Source of the DNA: an uncultured Anaerolineae bacterium
Lineage (GTDB): Bacteria > Chloroflexota > Anaerolineae > Aggregatilineales > Phototrophicaceae
Assembly (NCBI GenBank): GCA_934216615.1
Contig: CAKQCB010000007.1
Coordinates: 62,001 to 126,000 of the forward strand
Length of the DNA stretch: 64,000 bases
Reading direction: 5' to 3'
Positions 57,613 to 64,000 of the stretch are shown one piece after another (the stretch's first letter is position 1; every line of letters starts with the position of its first letter). The translations under genes and the position numbers were made by a program. Below the pieces are notes generated by a model that searched no databases, had not been told where the DNA came from, and saw nothing but the letters and a program-made list of their open reading frames with translations.

Positions 57613-58603
57613 TCGCAAACGTTTCAATCATCAAACGAACATCTGGCCCCAGCGGATATAAAATTGGACAAGTTGCGCCGTTCTGTACGTATTCGCGCAC
57701 TTTGGCTTTCACTTCGGACGGGGTTCCAGAGGCCGTGATCAATTGTACAACATCATCTGGCACAAGACGCATAGCCTCTTGAATCTGTTCTTCGGTTGCG
57801 GGCCATGTCAACACCTGACCAATCTCTGCCAACAGTTCAGGACTGACCCCGCTGGCTTTCATGATGTGCGGTTGTTGCCCTAGATACTGCGTGACAAGTT
57901 TACGCGCGCCATCCAACGCCTTTTGACGATCATTATCGACAGAGCACACCACCAACTGAGGACGGTCGATTTCATCAATGCTTCGGCCAGCTCGTTTTGC
58001 GCCTGCTTCCAACTGCGCCATAGCGCCTTCGTTGTATTTTGGTGCAACGAGATAGTTCAGGACAGCGCCATCGGCAATTTCGCCCGTTAATTCCATCATC
58101 TGCGGGCCAGTCGCGCCAATGCAGATGGGGACATTACGCGGGGTTTTACGCCCATGCACAACGTCTAATTCCACATCGTCGAGGTTGACAAACTCGCCGT
58201 GAAACGTCACCCGTTTACGCGCCAAGAGGTCGCGCACAACGCTGACCACTTCGCGCATGGCCAACAAATTTTTACGGCGGGTAATGCCGACTTTTTGAGC
58301 CAACGGGTCCCACCAAGCGCCGATCCCGCAAATGATGCGGTCTTCGGCTAAATCATCTAATGTGAGGAATGTCGCGGCAATCACTGCCGCGTTACGCGTC
58401 CAGTTATTGATGACGCCCGAACCGATCTTGATGCGTTTGGTGGTCGCTGCGAATGCCGCCATCGGCACAATGGCATCCCGCACAAGCCGACTTTCTGCCT
58501 GCCACACTGCTTCAAAACCATGTTCTTCTGCATATTGTACGTACGAAATTGCATCTTGCAGGGGGTGGGCATCTTGTAAGTAGAGAGCTACACGGTCAGC
58601 CAT
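57596..58603 (-). CDS. LLM-class (luciferase-like) F420-dependent oxidoreductase candidate
   Basis: A 335-residue bacterial-luciferase-fold TIM barrel. Motifs: [66 protein letters not shown] and [25 protein letters not shown], which resemble methylene-tetrahydromethanopterin-reductase-like members. The family uses FMN or F420; the F420 synthesis cluster 1.4 kb upstream favours F420 (inference). Strong AAGGAG before the ATG. Confidence 0.88.
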   Translation of the reverse strand: MADRVALYLQDAHPLQDAISYVQYAEEHGFEAVWQAESRLVRDAIVPMAAFAATTKRIKIGSGVINNWTRNAAVIAATFLTLDDLAEDRIICGIGAWWDPLAQKVGITRRKNLLAMREVVSVVRDLLARKRVTFHGEFVNLDDVELDVVHGRKTPRNVPICIGATGPQMMELTGEIADGAVLNYLVAPKYNEGAMAQLEAGAKRAGRSIDEIDRPQLVVCSVDNDRQKALDGARKLVTQYLGQQPHIMKASGVSPELLAEIGQVLTWPATEEQIQEAMRLVPDDVVQLITASGTPSEVKAKVREYVQNGATCPILYPLGPDVRLMIETFANGYSD

Positions 58604-58706
58604 AAGAACACTCCTTCATTCAGATGATTCAAAACTAAAGAGGCGCGAAGTGTACCCTATTTTTCTGTTTTAGCAGTAATCACTGTCCAGAAAATGAGCG
58701 CCTTTT

Positions 58707-59882
58707 TTAGTCTTGCCCGCGCACGCCTAACAGAATATCCATCGTGAGCTGGTCGAGTCGTTCATACGGCAAATCACGCGCGCCAAGCGCAGCTCGGTCA
58801 AACGTCTCACCTTTGAGCCGTTCTGCTACTGACGCTGAATAGCCTTGATTGAGATAATCCAACGCGCCATCCCCAGCATGGATTTCTGCCAGTAACGCTT
58901 GAATTTCGGCATCTTCGTTGAACTGACGGGCTTTTTCTTTAAAGACCAAGTAATTCCGCATACACCCACGCGCAAAGGCTTTCACATCTTCATAGTTCGC
59001 GGTGCGGAAGGCATGTGCATCAAAGTGGCGGCTGCCACTGTAGCCCACATCTTCCAAAAACTTGACCAGATAAAATGCTTGTTTGGGCATCATACTGCCA
59101 AAACGAAAGTCTTGATCGTAGCGGCCAAACAATTGATCGTTCAGATCAATGTGAAAGAGTTTTCCCGCATCCCACGCCGCCGCGACGCCATGCAGGAAAT
59201 TCAGCCCTGCCATGTGTTCATGCGCCACTTCAGGGTTTACGCCGAACCGTTCCGGCTGATCTAACGTTGCGATGAACCCTAACATATCCCCTACCGTCGG
59301 CAGGAAGATATGGGAACGGGGTTCATTGGGTTTGGGTTCCAGCGCGAATTTCAGATCATAGCCTTGATCGAGCGCGTATGCGTTCAGAAAATTCAGCGCG
59401 TCGCGAAAATGTTTGGTCGCATCTAAGGGGTTTTTGGTGCTGTCGCTCTCTGTCCCTTCACGACCACCCCAAAACACATAGACTTTTGCCCCCAATTCAA
59501 CGCCGAGGTCGATTGCGCGCATCGTCTTTTGCAAAGCAAAAGCACGCACTTGAGGATCATTACTAGTGAAGGCGCCATCTTTAAACGCAGGGTCTGTAAA
59601 GAGATTTGTAGTCGCCATCGGCACGACTAACCCACGTTCCTGTAGCGCCCGCTTAAAATCCGCCACGATTTGATCGCGTTCGCTGGCGGTTGCGGTGATA
59701 GGCACAAGGTCATTGTCATGGAGGTTCACGCCCCACGCGCCAACATCAGCTAACAGATGCACGATCTCTACAGGGGAAAGCGCGGAACGTGTGGGTTCGC
59801 CAAAGGGGTCACGGCCGACATTTCCCACGGTCCATAAGCCAAACGTAAATTTATGTTCTGGTCGAGGCGTATAAAATGACAT
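58707..59882 (-). CDS. xylA: Xylose isomerase (class I, actinobacterial type)
   Basis: 391 residues. Interconverts xylose and xylulose (and glucose and fructose). Catalytic His in NLHDNDL, metal and substrate residues in [46 protein letters not shown] and [29 protein letters not shown] is the typical opening of the shorter, class I enzymes. No xylulokinase or sugar transporter is adjacent. It sits between cofC and the LLM gene, though unrelated to F420. Confidence 0.96.
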   Translation of the reverse strand: MSFYTPRPEHKFTFGLWTVGNVGRDPFGEPTRSALSPVEIVHLLADVGAWGVNLHDNDLVPITATASERDQIVADFKRALQERGLVVPMATTNLFTDPAFKDGAFTSNDPQVRAFALQKTMRAIDLGVELGAKVYVFWGGREGTESDSTKNPLDATKHFRDALNFLNAYALDQGYDLKFALEPKPNEPRSHIFLPTVGDMLGFIATLDQPERFGVNPEVAHEHMAGLNFLHGVAAAWDAGKLFHIDLNDQLFGRYDQDFRFGSMMPKQAFYLVKFLEDVGYSGSRHFDAHAFRTANYEDVKAFARGCMRNYLVFKEKARQFNEDAEIQALLAEIHAGDGALDYLNQGYSASVAERLKGETFDRAALGARDLPYERLDQLTMDILLGVRGQD

Positions 59883-59927
59883 TTTTTTAATCGCTCAAAT
59901 TTTTACATTTAAAAAAATACTATTGTA

Positions 59928-59948
59928 GAGCTTAACGCCCTGAAGCTC
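59928..59948 (-). terminator. Possible weak terminator after cofC
   Basis: A 6-bp stem, GAGCTT (59928-59933) / AAGCTC (59943-59948), lies beyond the cofC stop. On the minus strand a run of seven Ts follows about 10 nt later. Weak. Confidence 0.3.
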
Positions 59949-59974
59949 ACCCATCGACGCTTTGATTCAAATGT

Positions 59975-60613
59975 CTACGCGCCGCTTTCCACAGGAGAGA
60001 TCAGGGATTCCGTATTCGGATTAATATTTTGTAGGTACACTTCTAAATCCGCCGGAATATCAACATCCAGCAGGCGATCTGAATGATAAATCTCTACTCG
60101 CACGCCCGCTTCTTGTGCCAATTGGATGTGACGTAAAAAGCTACCCTCTCCATACGAATAAGGGATCAACCCGGGCGGGGTACTCATCAACGCATTGGTG
60201 CCGTTTTCGTTGCGGTCGGTGGCAATCACAATCGTGTTAAGCCGTGAACCTAAACGGATAATTTCGGTAATATCCTCAGCGGTGATCAACGGTAAATCTG
60301 CCGGCAGGACCAAAACCGAATTTGCGCGCCAATCCCCCACAACGAGGGTTGCACGCATCAACGCATTATTTAATTCAGGCGCGCCACTTTCCTGTACTGT
60401 GTGTGCGCCTGCGTCCCGTGCGAGGGCCAGCGCCTTTGTATCACGGCTGATGACCAATACCCCCGCCACGGCAGGGACTGATTTTACGGTCTCAATCAAA
60501 CGCAAAAGGGACTTTACCGCAAAGACCTCTCGCTGTTCTTGAGAGAGAACATCGGCTAAACGACTTTTTGCCCGCTTCAGCGGTTTTACGGGAATAATCA
60601 CCCAAATACTCAT
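59975..60613 (-). CDS. cofC: 2-phospho-L-lactate guanylyltransferase
   Basis: A 212-residue nucleotidyltransferase that activates the phospholactyl (or phosphoenolpyruvyl) moiety of F420 with GTP. Opening WVIIPVKPLKRAKSRLADVLSQEQRE, then VLVISRDTKAL, VLVLPADLPLITAEDI and DRNENGTNALMSTPPGLIPYSYGEGSFLRHI are diagnostic of CofC/FbiD. The ATG overlaps the cofD stop by 4 bp. Confidence 0.95.
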   Translation of the reverse strand: MSIWVIIPVKPLKRAKSRLADVLSQEQREVFAVKSLLRLIETVKSVPAVAGVLVISRDTKALALARDAGAHTVQESGAPELNNALMRATLVVGDWRANSVLVLPADLPLITAEDITEIIRLGSRLNTIVIATDRNENGTNALMSTPPGLIPYSYGEGSFLRHIQLAQEAGVRVEIYHSDRLLDVDIPADLEVYLQNINPNTESLISPVESGA

Positions 60614-61548
60614 GTAAATTGTCTACTTTCTATCCAGCGCAAGATATTTTCAGCAAGCACAATACGGTCTTGCTCTGTATTCATAATCGTATCAAAAGTT
60701 ATGAGCGCGTTCACAAAAGGTTTCTCACCTTGATCGCGCACATCATAGACATACCCGTTGATGACCTCTCCGTAATAATCAGCAACGGTGCGACTGCTTA
60801 TTTCATATCCTAACTCGCCCATGATTTTTGCCGCAGGGCCTTTTATCGCTTTTCCATCGACAATCGGGCTTAAGGCAACGCGCGGAACCGAGCGCGACTT
60901 GATCAAATCCCGCATACGTGGGATCGCCAAGATCGGTTCGATGGATAACCACGGGTTGGATGGCCCAACAAGGATCGCATCAGCAGTTTCAATCGCATAT
61001 TGCACTTCAGGCGAAATGGTGGCTTCCTCAATCCCCCGATATTGAATGGACTGAACCACAGGCTGCCAACGATGTTTGACAAAATATTCTTGGAACTCTA
61101 ATGCCCCATGCGTTTCTGTATCTATCATCGTCCGAACAGGTTGATCCGTCATTGGCAATATTGTCTGAGAAATTCCCAATCGCTTTGTCAACCCTTGCGT
61201 AATAGTGGTGAGCCGTTCGCCTTGACGTAACGCCTGTGTGCGTAATAGATGGGTTGCGATATCACGATCACCAACGCCAAACCAACCGTCTTCTCCATAG
61301 GTGCGTAACATCTCTAACATCATACGGGTGTCGTCTTCCAGCCCCCACCCGTTCGCCCTATTCACATGCCCGCTGAGCGTGTACATCAGCGTGTCTAAAT
61401 CTGGAGAGACATGCAATCCATAATACTCAAAGTCATCTCCAGTATTCACAATGACCGTTAGATTTTCATCATAAAGCTGGGCCAACCCGTGTGCTAATTT
61501 GGCACCGCCAACCCCGCCCACCAAGATCACCAATTTATTTAACGCCAC
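60610..61548 (-). CDS. cofD: 2-phospho-L-lactate transferase
   Basis: A 312-residue enzyme that joins FO and the activated lactyl or enolpyruvyl group to make F420-0. ILVGGVGGAKLAHGLAQLY, VNTGDDFEYYGLHVSPDLDTLMYTLSG, WGLEDDT and WFGVGDRDIATHLLRT are CofD hallmarks. The start is a GTG that overlaps the preceding nitroreductase stop by 10 bp. Cytoplasmic. Confidence 0.96.
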   Translation of the reverse strand: MALNKLVILVGGVGGAKLAHGLAQLYDENLTVIVNTGDDFEYYGLHVSPDLDTLMYTLSGHVNRANGWGLEDDTRMMLEMLRTYGEDGWFGVGDRDIATHLLRTQALRQGERLTTITQGLTKRLGISQTILPMTDQPVRTMIDTETHGALEFQEYFVKHRWQPVVQSIQYRGIEEATISPEVQYAIETADAILVGPSNPWLSIEPILAIPRMRDLIKSRSVPRVALSPIVDGKAIKGPAAKIMGELGYEISSRTVADYYGEVINGYVYDVRDQGEKPFVNALITFDTIMNTEQDRIVLAENILRWIESRQFT

Positions 61549-62138
61549 AATATACTTCTTTCCACAGGATGACGAGTTTTTTCTTTTACTTCCGCGGGAT
61601 ACCCCAACGTGACCAACCCTTGAGGTTGCCAGTCTTCAGGAAGATCGAGCGTTGTCTTTAACACATCAGGCACAAACAGCGGGGCACACATCCAACATGC
61701 GCCCAACCCTTCCGCATGGGACGCTAACAAGAGGTTTTGTCCGGCCATCGCCACACTTTGCACAGCCATGATGTATTCATTGTGACTACGACGCGGATCG
61801 GGGTAAATATCCATGTCTACCAGAGAAACGCAAACGAGGATCAATACCTGCGCCCCCGTAATCCGCGCATAGGAACGGGTAACATCCGCTTGGATGATGG
61901 CTTCAGCGACGCCATCGGCTTGCAAATCCCGTTGTAAACGGGTTCCCATCGCCGAGGCGAGCTGTTCTTTGACCGCATCCGTTTGGATGACACAAAACCG
62001 CCACGGCTGACGATTGTGCGCCGACGCCGCCCAAACCGCCGTGTTCAAGATCGCGTCAATTTTTTCACGCGGTACGGGTTCAGATGTATAACGTCGAATG
62101 GTGCGACGGTTACGAATCGTCTCTAAAAAGACATTCAT
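61539..62138 (-). CDS. Nitroreductase-family protein, FbiB C-terminal-like
   Basis: 199 residues with the FMN-binding nitroreductase fold: IRNRRTIRRYTSEPVPREKIDAIL, AASAHNRQPWRFCVIQ and QNLLLASHAEGLGACWM. In actinobacterial FbiB this domain is fused after the F420-0:glutamate ligase and reduces dehydro-F420-0. Here it is a separate gene beside cofE, which suggests a dehydro-F420 reductase and a phosphoenolpyruvate-based route (inference). The ATG has AAGGTGAG upstream. Confidence 0.85.
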   Translation of the reverse strand: MNVFLETIRNRRTIRRYTSEPVPREKIDAILNTAVWAASAHNRQPWRFCVIQTDAVKEQLASAMGTRLQRDLQADGVAEAIIQADVTRSYARITGAQVLILVCVSLVDMDIYPDPRRSHNEYIMAVQSVAMAGQNLLLASHAEGLGACWMCAPLFVPDVLKTTLDLPEDWQPQGLVTLGYPAEVKEKTRHPVERSILWR

Positions 62139-62187
62139 CTCACCTTCGCCTCATTCACCGTTTTGATGAAGTCATGTATGCTGAAAA

Positions 62188-62952
62188 TCAATATAAGCTC
62201 TGTTGTGCTGGGCGGTTTAATTCGCTTGCATGGCCTTCTACAGGTGCAAATTCTAAACCGCGTAAATGAACAATAGGACGGCCTTCACTGCCTTCACCCG
62301 TCAGCAAATTTGCCGCCGATGCGACCATATCCGCGTAGCCTTGCATACTTATTTTTAAGACGCGCCCAAACAAGTCTTCATTTCCACGTAAGTCTAACAA
62401 CGCGGGTAAGCCAGCGACGCCAATCGCAACGCCGACATTTCCCATGCGGAATGGGCGCCCGTGCGAGTCGCTGATGACGACGCCCACCTCTGCGCCTGTC
62501 TGGTCGCGTAATGCTTGACGCAAACGTTCCGCAGAAGCGTCAGGGTCTAGGGGTAACAACAAAACGTGATTGTCGTCGCCATCTACATTAGATTGGTCAA
62601 TGCCCCCGTTTGCAGAGATAAACCCAAGCCGATGCTGAACGACCAAAACCCCACTGCCGACCCGCGAAACGCTTTGCGCTTCTTGTAACACCAGTTCAAC
62701 AATGCGCGGGTCTTTGCCCGTTTGTTCGGCCAGTTCAAACGCTTGCGCGCTCGGCTCTACTGCCCGTAAATCAAATTGTCTCCCTTCTGACTTGGAGACA
62801 ATTTTAGAAGTTACGACCACGGCATCCCCTGTTTGCAACGTCAGCCCTGCACGTTGCAACCCCTCAAGGATCATTTGATCAAGCGCATCGTCCTTTTGAA
62901 TGAGGGGAACCTCTGGCAGTGCGGTGATCTTCAATTGGCGTAAATCAGTCAC
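62188..62952 (-). CDS. cofE: Coenzyme F420-0:L-glutamate ligase
   Basis: A 254-residue enzyme that adds glutamate residues to F420-0 with [74 protein letters not shown] and the final region ([25 protein letters not shown]) define the family. The start is a GTG 1 bp after the npdG stop. It lacks the fused nitroreductase domain of FbiB, which is the next gene. Confidence 0.96.
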   Translation of the reverse strand: MTDLRQLKITALPEVPLIQKDDALDQMILEGLQRAGLTLQTGDAVVVTSKIVSKSEGRQFDLRAVEPSAQAFELAEQTGKDPRIVELVLQEAQSVSRVGSGVLVVQHRLGFISANGGIDQSNVDGDDNHVLLLPLDPDASAERLRQALRDQTGAEVGVVISDSHGRPFRMGNVGVAIGVAGLPALLDLRGNEDLFGRVLKISMQGYADMVASAANLLTGEGSEGRPIVHLRGLEFAPVEGHASELNRPAQQSLY

Positions 62953-62953
62953 G

Positions 62954-63628
62954 TTATGAAATCCCAGTAATACGAATACCCGCGCCCTTCACGCCATATT
63001 TTCTATTGATGTACAGCAAAACCGCGGTCAAGGCTTCGGCGGCGACTGCGTTTGCCAACGGGCCAGCATCGATGCCCCGCATGCCCGCCGCTTCGACCAA
63101 CTTAATCACTTCTTCTTTTGCTTCGGCATCATCGCTGGAAATGAGGACATCACAATCGACGGCCATTTCTGGCTCGCTTATTTTTTCCGCGCTGACATTT
63201 TGAAACGCCGAAACGAGGCGCACAGAATCGCCAAGGATGGCCGCCGCTTCTAGCGCTGCCGCGTGCCCTTCGGGCACAAAAACAGTGCGGACTTTCGGCG
63301 GTTGTAACGGCACCGTCACATCGACAAGAATCTTGCCCGCCATCAACGCTTTTAAGCCTTCGAGCGTGGCTTTTTGCGCGCTGTAGGGAACGGTCAGCAC
63401 CAAAATATCCGCATCACGAATGGCGTCTTCGTTCGACTTGCCGATGAGATATTCCCCGCCAATTTGCGCATTCAATTCGGCGGCGCGGGTGACTGCTCGT
63501 TCAGCATCGCGCGAACCGATGATGACATGATAGCCTTGCAACGCCCAGCGCATCGCTAAACCGGAACCTTCTTTTCCTGTTCCCCCTAAAACCGCAACAC
63601 TCACTAGGGTTCGTTCATTGTCCGTCAT
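62954..63628 (-). CDS. npdG: NADPH-dependent F420 reductase
   Basis: A 224-residue Rossmann oxidoreductase that moves hydride between NADPH and F420. VAVLGGTGKEGSGLAMRWALQGY, IIGSRDAERA (GSR binds NADPH phosphate), ILVLTVPYSAQ, DVTVPL and LVSAFQNVSAEKI are typical of Fno/NpdG. AGAGG-type site before the ATG. First recognisable gene of the F420 group, 19 bp after the SsnA-like gene. Confidence 0.93.
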   Translation of the reverse strand: MTDNERTLVSVAVLGGTGKEGSGLAMRWALQGYHVIIGSRDAERAVTRAAELNAQIGGEYLIGKSNEDAIRDADILVLTVPYSAQKATLEGLKALMAGKILVDVTVPLQPPKVRTVFVPEGHAAALEAAAILGDSVRLVSAFQNVSAEKISEPEMAVDCDVLISSDDAEAKEEVIKLVEAAGMRGIDAGPLANAVAAEALTAVLLYINRKYGVKGAGIRITGIS

Positions 63629-63647
63629 AAGACCTCTATTCTATGAA

Positions 63648-64000
63648 TTATGCCTGCGCATAAGATTGATAACGTTCCCAAACACGCGGGGCTAATTCCA
63701 TCGCCACGCGTGTGATTTCTGTCTCATCCAACGTCAGCAGTTGACGATCTCGCATCAACACGACCCCATCTACAATCGTAGTCGTGATCATTGACGCTTC
63801 AAAGCCAAACAAAATATGCCAAGGAAGGTTCCCATCCGTGAATGGGGTAAATGGTTGATAATTGACAAAAATCATATCGGCTTGTGCGCCGACAATCAAT
63901 TGTCCAAGCTGTTTCTCTGGGAAGAAAGTCTCAACCAAGCGGGCGTTATTTTGAGTAGCGATCATGGCAATGTCCGCCCCATTCGCTTGACGCGCATCAC
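63648..64000 (-). CDS. ssnA: SsnA-like amidohydrolase, 5' part missing at window edge
   Basis: Only the C-terminal 117 residues are inside the window; the frame stays open to base 64000. The visible part, NARLVETFFPEKQLGQLIVGAQADMIFVNY and PFTDGNLPWHILFG, is the end of the COG0402 amidohydrolase family and resembles SsnA, which occurs with YqeC and molybdenum hydroxylases. Other deaminases (guanine, chlorohydrolase-like) are possible. The metal-binding residues lie outside the window. Confidence 0.7.
   Translation of the reverse strand, partial: DARQANGADIAMIATQNNARLVETFFPEKQLGQLIVGAQADMIFVNYQPFTPFTDGNLPWHILFGFEASMITTTIVDGVVLMRDRQLLTLDETEITRVAMELAPRVWERYQSYAQA

Noticed and set aside
58707..59882. 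Xylose isomerase as part of the F420 pathway
   Set aside because: All catalytic motifs are those of a true xylose isomerase; its place between cofC and the LLM gene is taken as simple adjacency.

Overview
The window reads as one continuous chromosomal segment of a Chloroflexota-like (Anaerolineae-type) bacterium. That placement is inference from gene content: a PknB-type kinase with a Thr/Pro-rich stalk and an Nbr1-like Ig domain, a coenzyme F420 gene set with an LLM-family enzyme, a YqeC-MocA/molybdenum hydroxylase cluster, a Rex repressor, an actinobacterial-type xylose isomerase, and a helix-hairpin-helix tail on an otherwise conserved subunit. No 16S or ribosomal marker is present to confirm it. 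Most genes are on the minus strand. No transposase, phage gene or CRISPR array was seen, and no gene-free stretch exceeds 300 bp (the largest gaps, about 240 bp, are promoter regions).

Layout. 1-5.4 kb: kinase, aspartase/fumarase-type lyase, Mn-type superoxide dismutase, EamA exporter. 5.4-12.3 kb: double solute-binding protein, nadD, obg, an SDR, an unknown protein and an AAA ATPase. 12.5-17.0 kb: degenerate MBL-fold protein, then the proteostasis set tig-clpP-clpX with tRNA-Leu(UAG) upstream of tig. 17.0-24.0 kb: a MacB-type efflux operon (two adaptors, one ATPase, two permeases) followed by a GbsR/MarR-type regulator. 24.2-31.8 kb: rex, an MreB protein, the F1 ATPase operon atpA-atpG-atpD-atpC (no Fo genes or atpH here) and proC. 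32.0-38.4 kb: secreted serpin, secreted propeller-like protein, then an operon of SDR, GNAT acyltransferase, OSBS/NSAR-type enolase-superfamily enzyme and APH(3')-like kinase. 38.6-44.5 kb: fabF-fabH, YugP-type metalloprotease, and pantothenate genes (PanG-like reductase, panB, panC). 44.5-57.6 kb: purine nucleoside phosphorylase, YqeC-MocA fusion, molybdenum hydroxylase subunits, an unknown 600-residue protein, XdhC and a GT-C-type membrane protein. 57.6-64.0 kb: LLM oxidoreductase, xylose isomerase, cofC-cofD-FbiB-like-cofE-npdG, and a truncated SsnA-like amidohydrolase at the right edge.

The most unusual features: the F1 gamma subunit carries an in-frame extension of about 126 residues ending in a helix-hairpin-helix domain, at the end of gamma that normally lies inside the alpha3beta3 barrel; the molybdenum hydroxylase cluster has an FAD-then-2Fe2S fused subunit, a YqeC-MocA fusion and an unrecognised protein with a nucleoside-phosphorylase-like C-terminal half; there is a terminator-like hairpin in the clpX leader; and two Rex-operator-like sites flank the rex/efflux divergent promoter region.
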